A stretch of 64,000 bases of DNA from Croceibacterium_A sp035626815 (GCA_035626815.1 DASPMY010000027.1:1-64000); one strand, 5' to 3'. Counted from the stretch's first letter, positions 16,496-25,740 are shown. Notes: generated by a model from the sequence alone, not told the origin. Numbers and translations are program-made.

Positions 16496-17323
16496 GTGAC
16501 CCGCATCGCCCTCCTGCAGATGACCTCGGGCATCGATCCCGCGGCCAACGCGGCCGCGCTCGCCGCGGGCGTGGCCGAAGCCGCGCGGGGCGGCGCGGCG
16601 ATGCTGTTCACGCCCGAGATGTCGGGCCTGCTCGACCGCGACCGCGAGCGCGCCGCGCGCCACGTCGTGCCCGAAGAAGCCAATCCGGTGCTGGCCGCGG
16701 TGCGCGAGGCGGCGCGGGCGAACGGGATCTGGGTCGCGCTCGGCTCGCTGGCGGTGGCGCGGGAGGACGGGCGCTGGGCCAACCGCTCGCTGCTGATCGA
16801 TGCCGGCGGCGCGGTCGCCGCGCGCTACGACAAGATCCACATGTTCGACGTCGAGCTGGCGACCGGGGAGGCGTGGCGCGAGTCCGCCGCCTACGTGCCG
16901 GGCGAGCAGGTCGTGACCGCCGAGACCCCGGTCGGCCGGCTCGGCCTGGCGGTGTGCTACGACATCCGCTTTCCCGGGCTGTTCGAAGCGCTTGGCCGGC
17001 AAAGCTGCGACGTCATCGCCATTCCGGCGGCGTTTACCGTGCCGACCGGCCGGGCCCACTGGCACCTGCTCCAGCGTGCCCGCGCGGTCGAGGCGAGCGC
17101 TTATGTCGTCGCCGCCGCGCAAGCCGGCGAGCACCCCGACGGCCGCCGCACCTACGGCCATTCGCTGGTGGTCGACCCGTGGGGCGAAGTGCTGCTCGAC
17201 ATGGGCGGCGAGGGGCCCGGGATCGGCTTCGCCGAGCTCGATCCGGCGCGCATCGCTGAAATTCGCCAGCAATTGCCGAGCCTTGCCAACCGCCGCCCGA
17301 TCCCTACATCGGCCGCGCGATGA
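16496..17323 (+). CDS. Carbon-nitrogen hydrolase (nitrilase/Nit family)
   Basis: A 275-residue member of the nitrilase superfamily. The Glu-Lys-Cys triad is visible in FTPEMSGL, YDKIHMFDVEL and VCYDIRFPGLF. The closest match in feel is the Nit1/NitFhit-type omega-amidase branch, which acts on deaminated glutathione or alpha-keto amides; this would suit its position next to grxC. The substrate is an inference. It starts with GTG at 16496 and ends in an ATGA overlap with the DUF1178 gene. Confidence 0.88.
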   Translation: MTRIALLQMTSGIDPAANAAALAAGVAEAARGGAAMLFTPEMSGLLDRDRERAARHVVPEEANPVLAAVREAARANGIWVALGSLAVAREDGRWANRSLLIDAGGAVAARYDKIHMFDVELATGEAWRESAAYVPGEQVVTAETPVGRLGLAVCYDIRFPGLFEALGRQSCDVIAIPAAFTVPTGRAHWHLLQRARAVEASAYVVAAAQAGEHPDGRRTYGHSLVVDPWGEVLLDMGGEGPGIGFAELDPARIAEIRQQLPSLANRRPIPTSAAR

Positions 17324-17787
17324 TCGTCTACGACCTCTCCTGCGACGAAGGCCACCGGTTCGAAGGGTGGTTCGGCTCATCCGGCGACTACACCGCGCAG
17401 CGTGCGCGCGGCTTCGTCAGCTGCCCGCAGTGCGGCTCGCTGGCGGTCGACAAGGCGCCGATGGCGCCCGCCGTCGGGCGCAAGGGCAACCGGGTGTCGG
17501 CCCCGGTGCCTGAGCCGGGCAAGCAGGCGCTGGCGCGCGGGCCGATGCCGCCCGAGGTCGCCGACGCGCTCGCCAAGCTGGCCGACGCCCAGGCGCGCGC
17601 GCTCAAGGGGTCGAAGTGGGTCGGCGACGCCTTCGCCGAGCAGTCGCGGGCGATGCACTACGGCGAGCGCGACCCCGAGACGATCCACGGCCAGGCGACG
17701 CCCGACGAGGCGCGCGAGCTGTTCGACGAGGGCATCCCGGTCTCGCCGCTGCCGTTCCCGGTCGCGCCGCCCGACGACCTCAACTGA
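17320..17787 (+). CDS. DUF1178 zinc-ribbon protein
   Basis: A 155-residue protein of the DUF1178 family. The N-terminal zinc-ribbon-like part starts MIVYDLSCDEGHRFEGWFGS and has Cys residues at about 8, 35 and 38 (SCPQCGS). The C-terminal half contains AMHYGERDPETIHGQAT, a conserved family block. Molecular function is unknown. It overlaps the upstream hydrolase by 4 nt (ATGA), so it is probably co-translated in the grxC operon. Confidence 0.88.
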   Translation: MIVYDLSCDEGHRFEGWFGSSGDYTAQRARGFVSCPQCGSLAVDKAPMAPAVGRKGNRVSAPVPEPGKQALARGPMPPEVADALAKLADAQARALKGSKWVGDAFAEQSRAMHYGERDPETIHGQATPDEARELFDEGIPVSPLPFPVAPPDDLN

Positions 17788-17826
17788 TTGCCACTGCGCT
17801 CCGCGTCACTTAAACGACGCCGGCGT

Positions 17827-17903
17827 GCGCCCGTAGCTCAGCAGGATAGAGCATCGGATTCCTAATCCGGAGGCCACAGGTTCGAATCCTGTCGGGCGCA
17901 CCA
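17827..17903 (+). tRNA. tRNA-Arg (anticodon CCU)
   Basis: A complete cloverleaf: acceptor GCGCCCG pairs with CGGGCGC, the D-arm includes AGCTCAGCAGGATAGAGC, and the anticodon stem CGGAT/ATCCG encloses a TCCTA loop core with anticodon CCT at 17861-17863. The T-arm is ACAGGTTCGAATCCTGT. The 3' CCA is encoded at 17901-17903. It reads AGG codons. Confidence 0.97.
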
Positions 17904-17908
17904 GTCCG

Positions 17909-18898
17909 CTAGAACGTCACCACGACCTTGCCGACCTGCTGGTTCGATTCGAGGAATGCGTTGGCGGCGACGAGCTGGTCGATCCCCGCGAACGTGCGCG
18001 CGATCACCGGCTTGAGCTGGCCGCCTGCCAGCCCGGCGAGGATCTTCTCCTGGGCGGCCTTGAAGCGGTGCGGGTGGTTCCAGATCTCGCTCGCCACCCA
18101 CCCGCGCATCGACAGGCCTTTGAAGGCGCACGGCCAGTGCGGGTACGGCGTTTCCTGGCCGCTCAGCCCGCCGTAGATGAACAGGATGCCGCGCTCGGCG
18201 AGCGCGCGGGCGAGCGTGTCGACGTAAGGCCCGCCGACCGGGTCGAACGCCGTGCGCGCGCCCTTGCCGCCGGTGATCTCCATCACCCGGGCGACGAGGT
18301 CCTCCTCCTCGGTGGCGATCACGTGGGCGGCGCCGTGCTCGCGCAGCGCCGCGGCCTTGTCGCCGGTGCGGGTGCAGGCGATCGACACGGCGCCGGCCCA
18401 GTTGGCGAGCTGGATCGCGGCGATGCCGACGCTCGACGAGGCGGCACGGATGATCACCCCGTCGCCGATGCCGACATTCGCGACCTCGATGATCGCAAAG
18501 GCGGTCATGTACTGCATCCAGATCGAGGCCGCCTCGGCCGGCGACAGCGCGGGCGGGGCGGGCAGCAGGATCCGCGCGGGCACGATCGCCTGCTCGGCCC
18601 AGATGCCGTACTGGCCCTGCTGGATCATCGGCAGCACGCATACCCGGTCGCCCACCGCGTGGCCGGCGACGCCCGGCCCGAGCGCCTCGATCGTGCCGAC
18701 CCCTTCGTAGCCGATCAGGCTCGGCAGCTGCGGCTCGACCGGATAGCGTCCGGCGCGGTACATCGCCTCGGCGCGGTTGAGCCCGACCGCCTCGACCCGG
18801 AGGCGCACCTCGCCCGGGCCCGGCTCGCCGACCTCCCATTCCTCGAGTTGCAGGACCTCGGGTCCCCCCAGCGCGTGGATGCGGACGGCTCGCGTCAT
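17909..18898 (-). CDS. Zinc-type alcohol dehydrogenase / NADPH:quinone oxidoreductase-like protein
   Basis: A 329-residue medium-chain dehydrogenase/reductase. The N-terminal GroES-like domain has GLNRAEAMYRAGRYP and LIGYEGVG. The nucleotide-binding fold has a modified glycine motif, RAASSSVGIAAIQLA, followed by ACTRTGDK. Structural zinc cysteines are absent, which favours the quinone-oxidoreductase branch, probably using NADPH to reduce quinones or enones. The ATG at 18898 (MTRAVRIHALGGPE) was chosen as the family start. It lies beside tRNA-Arg and 85 nt downstream of the TonB receptor, separated from it by a terminator. Confidence 0.85.
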   Translation of the reverse strand: MTRAVRIHALGGPEVLQLEEWEVGEPGPGEVRLRVEAVGLNRAEAMYRAGRYPVEPQLPSLIGYEGVGTIEALGPGVAGHAVGDRVCVLPMIQQGQYGIWAEQAIVPARILLPAPPALSPAEAASIWMQYMTAFAIIEVANVGIGDGVIIRAASSSVGIAAIQLANWAGAVSIACTRTGDKAAALREHGAAHVIATEEEDLVARVMEITGGKGARTAFDPVGGPYVDTLARALAERGILFIYGGLSGQETPYPHWPCAFKGLSMRGWVASEIWNHPHRFKAAQEKILAGLAGGQLKPVIARTFAGIDQLVAANAFLESNQQVGKVVVTF

Positions 18899-18926
18899 GA
18901 TTCCTCTCCTTGCCTCGCCGCTAGAC

Positions 18927-18959
18927 AAAGAAAAGGGCCCTCCCGCAAGGGGAGGGCCC
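18927..18959 (-). terminator. Intrinsic terminator of the TonB receptor gene
   Basis: GGGCCCTCCC (18935-18944) and GGGAGGGCCC (18950-18959) form a perfect 10-bp stem with a 5-nt loop. On the minus strand the stem is followed by TTTTCTTT (plus strand 18927-18934). Confidence 0.9.
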
Positions 18960-18983
18960 GAAGGTTTTTCGCTATTCGTGAAC

Positions 18984-21900
18984 TTAGAAGCGGATGTTCG
19001 CGCCGAGCGAGAAGCGACGGCCCTGAACGTCGTGGAACAGGCTGTAGCCACCGTTCCGCAGCTGGCCGAGAGCCGGGTCGATGTTCGCGTCGAGTCCGGT
19101 CAGCGGCGGCCGGATGTTGAACACGTTGTCGATGCCGAAGCGCAGGCCGAGGTGCTCGTTGACCTCGTAGCTCCCGTTCAGGTGGAACAGGTTGTACGTC
19201 GGCAGGCCGGTGTTGTCGGTGCCCGCCGGAGCCAGCCCGTTGAGGAAGAAGGCTTCGCCGCCGTCCTCGGTCTTCGGGATGTGCTGCCACTGCAGCGACA
19301 GGTTGGCCGGGCCCCAGCTGTAGCCGAGGTTGCCGAAGATGCGGTACTCGAACGACGAGCCCGAGTTCACCCCCAGCGCGGTGGTGCCGGTGGTGCCGAC
19401 ATAATCGACGAACGGCTGGCCTTCCATGGCCTTGACCTTGAAGTCGATCATGTAGTTGCCGTTCAGGCTGAGGAACACCGTGCCCGGGCCCGCATCCATG
19501 CTCCAGCTCATCGTCGCGTCGATGCCCGACAGGCGGATTTCACCGTCGTTGCCGTAGCTGCCGATCATCCGCGCGCTGTTGACCTGGCCGTTCTGGCCGT
19601 TGCCCACGCTGGCGTTGCGGAACACGCTCGAGCAGGTGCTGCCCGCCGCGAGCGCCGCCTGGGCCGCTGCCCGGACGGCCGGGGTGTTGAGGTCGGCCGC
19701 GCTGGTCGCGCCGCCGGCCACGCCTTCCGCCGCCGGGTTGAAGGCCGGAGAGATGCACCGCAGGAACTGCGCGCCCTCGCCGAGCCGGCTGATCGGGTCC
19801 TTGATCTTGATGTTGAAGTAATCGACCGTGAGATTGAGGCGCGACAGCGGCCCGCCCCGCATCGGCGACTGGATCACCGCACCGGCGGTCCAGGTATCGG
19901 CGATCTCGGACTTCAGCGGCGTGTAGTTCGGATCGATGTTCTCGCGGTAGAACTGGTTGCCGACCGAGGTGGCGAAGGTGAAGCCGCCGCCGCCGGTGGG
20001 CTGACGCGTGGTCGCTTCCGCCGGGTTGTAGTAGCTGTTCGGATCGGTGACCGGAACGTAGATGCCCCCGTTGTCGCGCGCCATCAGCTCGAGGCACATG
20101 GCCTGAACGTCGAGCGCGTTGGTGGTGTTGGTGTTCGGGTTGGCCGACAGCGGGTTGTTGTGGCGGGTCGAGCAGACGTCGCCGATCACTTCCGTGCCGA
20201 ACGCCTGCTGCGGCGTGAGCAGCAGCTCGGCGATGTTCGGCATGCGCTCGGCGCGGTTGAAACCGCCGCGCAGACGCAGCCAGTCGTTCACCTGCCAGTC
20301 GCCCAGCGCCTTGAAGGTGTAGCTGGTCCCGGTGGTGTTGTAGTGCGACATGCGGCCGCCGAGCTCCAGGTTGAACTCCTGGACGAATGGCAGGTCGCGC
20401 ACCACGGGCACCAGAAGCTCGCCGTACACTTCCTTGGCGTCGATGCCCTGCATCTCCATCCGGGTGCCCGGATAGATGCCGACGATCGAGTCGAGGAACG
20501 CCCGGCCCGACGACGCGGCGCCGGCGGGCAGGAACTCGAAACGGCTCTCGCGGTAGCTGGCGCCGAGCGCGAAGCGCAGCTGGCCCGCGGGCAGCTCGAA
20601 CAGCCCGCCCTGAAGGTTCGTTTCCGCGATCGTCTGGCGCGAGGTCGAGGTGTTGCTGTTGTCCTCGGCGATCGCCTCGCGGCAGTTCTGCGAGATGCCC
20701 TGGTAGCCGCCGAAGAAGTTCAGGCCCGAGGTGCAGGTGCCGGTCGCGGCGCCGAAGCCTTCGCTGAGGCCGCCGAGGCCGCCGAACGCGTTGCTCTGGA
20801 ACTGGAAGTTCTGGCCCATGTTCGGAGCGGTGAACACCGCCCGCAGACGCTGGAGCGAGTACATGCCGGTCTGGCGGCTCAGCGTGCGCGAGATGCCGTG
20901 GTTGACGAACGCTTCCCAGGTCCAGTCGGTGCCCGGGATCGAGCCTTCGAGGCCCGCGACCATCGTGTAGGTCGTGACGTCCGAATAGTTCTCGCGCGGG
21001 TTGGGCAGGAAGCCCAGCAGGCTGAACGGGGCGTTCGGATTGCTCCGCGCGGCCAGCAGTTCCTCGATGTTGTCGGGAACGACCTGCTCGAACGCCTGCG
21101 TGTTGGTGCAGCCGCCGATCGCGCTGTTGGCGCACGGCAGGATGGTGCCGTAGCGCGAGGCAAACGCGGGGTTCGTGGGGTTGTCCGACAGCACGTTCGG
21201 GGTCGGGTCGTTATACGGCAGGAAGATCCCGAACGGGGTGGCCTGCGGCATGCCGTTGAGCAGCACCGAGGGCGGAACCGCCGGGTTCTGGTACGGAGCG
21301 TCGCCGAGCAGGCCGTTGAGGAAGCCCGGAACCTGCCCGGTGTAGACCCCATTGCCCCAGGGAAGGATAACGTCCCAACCGAACTGGGCGCCGCCCGCTT
21401 CCTGCACGGTGTAGGTCGTGCTGTTGCTGAACATGCCCTGGCCGAACACGCCGATCCAGTCGTTGATCTCGTAGTTGCCGCGCGCCAGGAAGTTGTAGCG
21501 CGTCGTCGGCACGGTCTGCGGCGTGAGCGCGTTGTAGGCATAGAGCCGGCCGTTCGACTTGGTCGCCCAGTAAGCGCCGGTCTCGGCGTCGCGAGCCGCC
21601 CACGGCTTGAAGAACGCCGTGCCGCCGCCGCGCTGGTTGAACGCGCCGGCGAAAGCGGCGCTGCCCATGAACAGCGAGCCGTCCTCGTTAAGCCAGACGG
21701 CGTCGGAGTTGTTGGGCACCGGCGGGTTGGCGCCGGGGAACATGTCGGTCAGCACGCAGCCCTGGGGCGTGACTTCGCAGCCGGTACCCGGGGTGGTGCC
21801 ATTGGCCGGCAGGCCGAGGCCGCTGACGCCGGGCCGCGGCACGAAGAAGAACGCGCCGCTGGTGGTGTCGGGGTCGTTCCACAGGCGACGGTAGAACGGG

Positions 21901-22688
21901 TTGTCGATCTGCAGCGCGAGCTCGCGGGTGTTCATCGACATCGCCAGGCTGACGTTGCCGCGGCCATCCGGGAAATCGGTGCCGACGATGCCGCCGAGCT
22001 GGTACTCGAAGCCGTTGCCGTGCTGGTCGATGCCCATCTGGGCGTCGAGCTCGATGCCCTGGAAGTTGTCCTTGAGGATGAAGTTGGTCACGCCGGCGAC
22101 CGCGTCGGCACCGTACGTGGCCGACGCGCCGCCGGAAATGATCTCGACGCGCTCGAGCGCCGCGTTGGGGATCGTCGAGACGTCGACCGAGCCGCTGGCG
22201 TTGCCAGGCGTGCCGCGACGGCCGTCGATCAGCACCAGGGTGCGGTTGGCGCCGACGCCGCGCAGCGACACGGTGGCCGCGCCGGGGGTGTTGGTCGCGT
22301 TCGGCTGGATGTCGCCGCCGGCCGGGATCAGGCCGGTCTCGTCGTTGTTCTTCGCGGTCGAGGACTGCGAGATGACGAACTGCGGCAGCTTGTTGAGCTG
22401 CTGCTCGATCGCCGCGGTGCTCGATTCGCGGAGGAAGTCCTCGTCGACCGAGACGGTCGGGCTGTTCGAAACGTAGTCGGGGCGCGCGATGCGCGAGCCG
22501 GTGACGACGATCGAGCCGCCTTCGGCGTCGGCGCGGGCGTCAGCCTCGGCGCACGCCGGATCGGTCGGGCTGACGTCGCAATCGACGTCGCCGTCCTGCG
22601 CCATGGCCGGGGCGGCAAACGCGAACGAGCCGGCGCAGCCGGCCAGCAGAAGGGCCTTGTAGACCCCGGCAGTGTGCAACTTCCTCAC
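18984..22688 (-). CDS. TonB-dependent outer-membrane receptor
   Basis: A 1234-residue outer-membrane transporter. The signal peptide (about 1-30) ends APAMAQ. The plug domain starts with IVVTGSRIARPDY, continues with VSLRGVGANRTLVLIDGRR and closes near YGADAVAGVTNFILKD. The long beta-barrel ends FSLGANIRF, with the usual terminal phenylalanine. It energises import of large or scarce substrates through TonB-ExbBD. Sphingomonads carry many paralogues, and the substrate cannot be told from sequence. No STN signalling domain is seen. It starts with GTG at 22688, preceded by GGGAG. The divergent neighbour is a double-MarR regulator that could control it. Confidence 0.95.
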   Translation of the reverse strand: MRKLHTAGVYKALLLAGCAGSFAFAAPAMAQDGDVDCDVSPTDPACAEADARADAEGGSIVVTGSRIARPDYVSNSPTVSVDEDFLRESSTAAIEQQLNKLPQFVISQSSTAKNNDETGLIPAGGDIQPNATNTPGAATVSLRGVGANRTLVLIDGRRGTPGNASGSVDVSTIPNAALERVEIISGGASATYGADAVAGVTNFILKDNFQGIELDAQMGIDQHGNGFEYQLGGIVGTDFPDGRGNVSLAMSMNTRELALQIDNPFYRRLWNDPDTTSGAFFFVPRPGVSGLGLPANGTTPGTGCEVTPQGCVLTDMFPGANPPVPNNSDAVWLNEDGSLFMGSAAFAGAFNQRGGGTAFFKPWAARDAETGAYWATKSNGRLYAYNALTPQTVPTTRYNFLARGNYEINDWIGVFGQGMFSNSTTYTVQEAGGAQFGWDVILPWGNGVYTGQVPGFLNGLLGDAPYQNPAVPPSVLLNGMPQATPFGIFLPYNDPTPNVLSDNPTNPAFASRYGTILPCANSAIGGCTNTQAFEQVVPDNIEELLAARSNPNAPFSLLGFLPNPRENYSDVTTYTMVAGLEGSIPGTDWTWEAFVNHGISRTLSRQTGMYSLQRLRAVFTAPNMGQNFQFQSNAFGGLGGLSEGFGAATGTCTSGLNFFGGYQGISQNCREAIAEDNSNTSTSRQTIAETNLQGGLFELPAGQLRFALGASYRESRFEFLPAGAASSGRAFLDSIVGIYPGTRMEMQGIDAKEVYGELLVPVVRDLPFVQEFNLELGGRMSHYNTTGTSYTFKALGDWQVNDWLRLRGGFNRAERMPNIAELLLTPQQAFGTEVIGDVCSTRHNNPLSANPNTNTTNALDVQAMCLELMARDNGGIYVPVTDPNSYYNPAEATTRQPTGGGGFTFATSVGNQFYRENIDPNYTPLKSEIADTWTAGAVIQSPMRGGPLSRLNLTVDYFNIKIKDPISRLGEGAQFLRCISPAFNPAAEGVAGGATSAADLNTPAVRAAAQAALAAGSTCSSVFRNASVGNGQNGQVNSARMIGSYGNDGEIRLSGIDATMSWSMDAGPGTVFLSLNGNYMIDFKVKAMEGQPFVDYVGTTGTTALGVNSGSSFEYRIFGNLGYSWGPANLSLQWQHIPKTEDGGEAFFLNGLAPAGTDNTGLPTYNLFHLNGSYEVNEHLGLRFGIDNVFNIRPPLTGLDANIDPALGQLRNGGYSLFHDVQGRRFSLGANIRF

Positions 22689-22816
22689 TTTGTGCTCCCT
22701 TCACGAAACTTGCGGCCGGCTACCTCGCCGGCACTACGAATCGAATCTGTTCGTCGGGTAAGGGTTGTCCGGCCGATGGCCGGTGAACCGCCTGCGCATC
22801 GTTGCGCGAGTGGCAT
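22685..22816 (-). CDS. Possible 43-aa leader ORF upstream of the TonB receptor
   Basis: A short frame begins with ATG at 22816 behind a strong GGGAGGA site and ends in a GTGA overlap with the receptor start, the arrangement of translational coupling. The product is Arg-rich, with no recognised domain. It could be a regulatory leader peptide or chance in GC-rich DNA; only comparison with relatives would decide. Confidence 0.22.
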   Translation of the reverse strand: MPLAQRCAGGSPAIGRTTLTRRTDSIRSAGEVAGRKFREGSTK

Positions 22817-23200
22817 GGAACAATCCTCCCGTCGCGGCCCTGACTTGGAATCGACAGGTACCGTCTGGGCCAACTCATATGGCTCCTCGTTGACAGTGTC
22901 TAGGGGAAGGCAAACCGAAAACCTGCGGAAAATGTCGGTTTCGCGCCGCATCGGACAGGATTGTTGCGCGACTCGGTCCGGAATTGCGCGCGGTGCTGCG
23001 CGAGACGGCACCCGGAAATGGCGGAAAACGGCGGTTTCGAGCGCTCCAGAGGCGCCGTCCGGGGCCAAGTGTTGCCAACCTGCATCGGTTGCCAACTCGA
23101 TGCCGGCGGTCCGTTTTCGGGTGACTTTATCGCGTCATGCACAGCCCAGTGAGGGGAGCGCTACCATCGCCTATTCACGGCTGAAAAAAAGGACTCTAGG
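22817..23200. other. Divergent intergenic region, TonB receptor / MarR regulator
   Basis: About 380 nt (over 500 nt counting from the receptor start) with lower GC than its surroundings in places and no convincing coding frame. It must hold both divergent promoters. Nearly identical-looking TTGACAGTGTC at 22889 and a run of A residues near 23185 are visible, but no box could be assigned confidently. Confidence 0.5.
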
Positions 23201-24553
23201 GTGCGCCCCAATGAGACACAACGGTCGGGAGAGACCGCGCAGATGAACAAGCCATTGGCGCCGGCGGGGGGCGGGCGCACGAACGGGGCGGCGGGCGCTC
23301 GCCCGCGCGGCCTCGGCGACTGGCGCTCGGCCTTGCGCGCCCATGCCGAACAAGTCTGGCGGACCGCGGACAGCGGTTCGCGCCCCGATCCGGCGGTGGC
23401 CGAGCTCCTCGCGCGCGAGCTCGGGCCGCTGGCGGACGACGCGTTGCGGATCGTCGAGGCTTATGCCCGCGGCGTGGCGCGACCGGAGGGTGCGACCAGC
23501 CCGCCGGCCGAATTCGGCAGCCGCCTGGTGATCATCCTCAACGGCATCGCGGCGGCGATCGGCAATCCATCGGCCCGCGGAGCGCCGGCGGCGGCGCCGC
23601 ATGTGATCCAGAGCGAGCTGTGGCAGATCCTGCGCAAGGTCCGCGAGAGCGCCGAGCTGTCGTATTCGCGCGAGCACGAGCTGATCGAGCTCGACCGGCG
23701 CGTCATGTTCCTGCTGCAGCGCGCCGGGCCGCTGGTGCCGGCGGACATCTCGGGCGCGGTCGGCGTCGACAAGGCCCAAGTCAGCCGCTCGGTCAAGCGG
23801 CTGCTCGAGATGGGCCTGGCCGAGCGCGAGCAGATCCGCGCCCCGCTGCGGCTGACGGCGTCGGGCGAGGGGATCGCCCGGCGCATGCTGCGGCTCGCCG
23901 AGCTGCGCAACCGCGAGCTGACGATCGACATCTCCGAGGACGAGCTGGCCGACTTCCACGACACCGTCGAGGTGCTGCTCGAAAGGGCGATGGCGCTCTA
24001 CGAGCAGGAACGCGAGCTGGCCCAGGCGCAAGGCGCGCGCGCGGGCGACCCGCCGGGCCGCGGCGCCGAAGTCCGGCCGGCGGACATCGTCATCGACCGC
24101 ACGCGCATCGTGTCGCCGCTGATGACGCTCAGCGCCTATTTCAGCCGCAGCGGCGCGCTGGCCTTCAAGCGCCTGACCGGGCTGTCGACCTTCGAGGCCT
24201 TCGTGCTGTCCGAGATCGGCATGGCGCCGCCGATCGACTGGGCCGCGCTGGTCGCCGCGCTCGCCCGCGACCACAGCCAGGCCGGGCGCACCGTGAAGTC
24301 GCTGATGGACCGCGGCCTGGTCGAGCGCGAGGGCAATCCCGGGCGCCGCCATGGACGGTTCTATCCCAGCGAGGCCGGCGCGCGGCTGCACAAGGTCATC
24401 CACGACGCGGGCAAGCAACGCAGCGATTTCCTGCTCGCGCCGCTGGCGGCCGAGCAGCGCGCGCGGTTCCTGGCGACGTTCGACAAGATCCGGCGCAATG
24501 CCGGGGCGCAGCTCGAGCGCGAGCGCGCCTTCGCCGAGCTCGGCCGGAGCTGA
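23201..24553 (+). CDS. Regulator with two MarR-type winged-helix modules
   Basis: A 450-residue protein (436 if the ATG at 23243 is used; the GTG at 23201 has AAGGA 7 nt upstream). Two separate winged-helix segments are visible. One lies at about 165-230 (VMFLLQRAGPLVPADISGAV, DKAQVSRSVKRLLEMGLAER). The second lies at about 325-395 (FEAFVLSEIG, HSQAGRTVKSLMDRGLVER, GRRHGRFYPSEAGARL). Ordinary MarR proteins have about 150 residues and dimerise. This one looks like a fused tandem and could bind DNA as a pseudo-dimer. The ligand is unknown. It is divergent from the TonB receptor, a plausible target. Confidence 0.75.
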   Translation: MRPNETQRSGETAQMNKPLAPAGGGRTNGAAGARPRGLGDWRSALRAHAEQVWRTADSGSRPDPAVAELLARELGPLADDALRIVEAYARGVARPEGATSPPAEFGSRLVIILNGIAAAIGNPSARGAPAAAPHVIQSELWQILRKVRESAELSYSREHELIELDRRVMFLLQRAGPLVPADISGAVGVDKAQVSRSVKRLLEMGLAEREQIRAPLRLTASGEGIARRMLRLAELRNRELTIDISEDELADFHDTVEVLLERAMALYEQERELAQAQGARAGDPPGRGAEVRPADIVIDRTRIVSPLMTLSAYFSRSGALAFKRLTGLSTFEAFVLSEIGMAPPIDWAALVAALARDHSQAGRTVKSLMDRGLVEREGNPGRRHGRFYPSEAGARLHKVIHDAGKQRSDFLLAPLAAEQRARFLATFDKIRRNAGAQLERERAFAELGRS

Positions 24554-24561
24554 GGCGGCGG

Positions 24562-25104
24562 CTAGCGGACGCGGCGGACCGGCACTGCCCGCTGGTCGTC
24601 GAAGACCATCAGGAAGCTGCCCAGCGAGCCGCGCTCGATCTCGACCGTTTCGCCCTCTCGCGGCAGCCGGTAGGACGCCGACACGCCTTCGGTGAACTGC
24701 CACTGCGCGCCGCCTTCGAGGGTGAAGGCGTAGATGCCCGGCTGGCGCAGCCGGATCGACGTGATCCGGGTGGAGATCTGGTCGAGCTGGCCGCTGGGCG
24801 CCTGGAACCGCTGCGGGGCGCGGACGTCCTCGTAGCCGAAGCCCTGCGGGGTGTTGCTCGCGACCGGCGCGCCGCCGCCGACCGGCCCGGGGACCTGGCC
24901 CGGAACTGTGGCCCGCGCAGTGCCGCCGGCGGCGCTGATGTTGTTGTCGTAGCACGCCAGCCGGGCGGTCGGATCGTCGATCTTCGCGCACTCGATCATG
25001 ATGTTGAGCACGATATTCCGGTCCACCTGGGCCGCGGCGGGAGCGCCCGCCGTCACCAGGGCAGCGGCTGCAGCCGCCAGGATCGTCGCGCGGTGCGCCG
25101 TCAT
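24562..25104 (-). CDS. Periplasmic protein of unknown function
   Basis: A 180-residue protein with a signal peptide (MTAHRATILAAAAAALVTAG, cut near APAAAQ). It has two cysteines, in MIECAKIDD and RLACYDNN, that may form a disulfide, resembling the C(A)...RLACYD pattern of small secreted proteins related to type VI/TagF-neighbour families. The C-terminal half has GIYAFTLEGGAQWQF and RGSLGSFLMVFDDQ, likely beta strands. Function is not recognised. The ATG at 25104 follows a GAGGGAG ribosome site. It converges on the MarR-like gene. Confidence 0.75.
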   Translation of the reverse strand: MTAHRATILAAAAAALVTAGAPAAAQVDRNIVLNIMIECAKIDDPTARLACYDNNISAAGGTARATVPGQVPGPVGGGAPVASNTPQGFGYEDVRAPQRFQAPSGQLDQISTRITSIRLRQPGIYAFTLEGGAQWQFTEGVSASYRLPREGETVEIERGSLGSFLMVFDDQRAVPVRRVR

Positions 25105-25301
25105 GAAATGGAAACTCCCTCTCGTCCGTGCGCCCCTAGTGGCGGCAAGGCGCATATCGCGCAAGGGGCTTGCCACGCCCTGAACGCGGGTCTCCCCCGG
25201 GCTCGGCGTTCGGCCTCGCCGCTCGAGAATGGAGGCGGCGTCTGATAAACGCCCGGAAATGGCTTGAATCGCCACGTTAACTGTGATTCTCTCGGGTGGT
25301 C

Positions 25302-25622
25302 ATGAATATGCCCGCTCCGAACCGCGACCCGTTGAAGGGCAAGCTCGGCCAGTTCGGCGCGCTCGCGGTGCTGCTTCTGCTCGGCGGCCTGGCGCTGGCC
25401 GGGCCTTACGGGATGCTGTCGTGGGGTGAGCACAAGGCGCTGCTGGAGAAGCGCCAGCACCGCATCGCCGTGCTCACCGCCGAACGCGACGAGCTCAGGA
25501 ACCGCGTCGCCCTGCTCGACCCCGATCACGTCGACCCCGACCTCGCCTCCGAGCTGGTCCGCAAGGACCTCAACGTCGCCCATCCCGACGAGTACGTGAT
25601 CCAGCTCGACGAGACGCGCTGA
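25302..25622 (+). CDS. FtsB/DivIC-type septum formation initiator
   Basis: A 106-residue bitopic membrane protein with a short cytoplasmic N-terminus, one transmembrane helix (about 19-38) and a coiled coil (KALLEKRQHRIAVLTAERDELRNRVALL). It ends with the conserved block DHVDPDLASELVRKDLNV. FtsB-like proteins bridge early and late divisome components. Starts at GTG 25296, ATG 25302 or ATG 25308 are all possible. Location directly before pdhA is the usual alphaproteobacterial context. Confidence 0.85.
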   Translation: MNMPAPNRDPLKGKLGQFGALAVLLLLGGLALAGPYGMLSWGEHKALLEKRQHRIAVLTAERDELRNRVALLDPDHVDPDLASELVRKDLNVAHPDEYVIQLDETR

Positions 25623-25740
25623 TCCGGCCGCGCGGGGCGTTCGATCTCCCCGAATTCAGCCCGTTGCCAGCGCCGCGATCATCCGCCTATAGGCGAGCCG
25701 AAGCAGCGCCCGCGAAAGGGCGCGTCCCGGGGAAGACGCC

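Noticed and set aside
17827..18898. Genomic island integrated at tRNA-Arg
   Set aside because: No integrase, no duplicated tRNA 3' end, and the following genes look like ordinary chromosomal genes.
18777..23246. Plus-strand frame of 1489 codons opposite the TonB receptor
   Set aside because: It mirrors the receptor gene in a shadow frame; Arg/Val-rich with no domain. High-GC coding DNA often leaves such antisense frames open.
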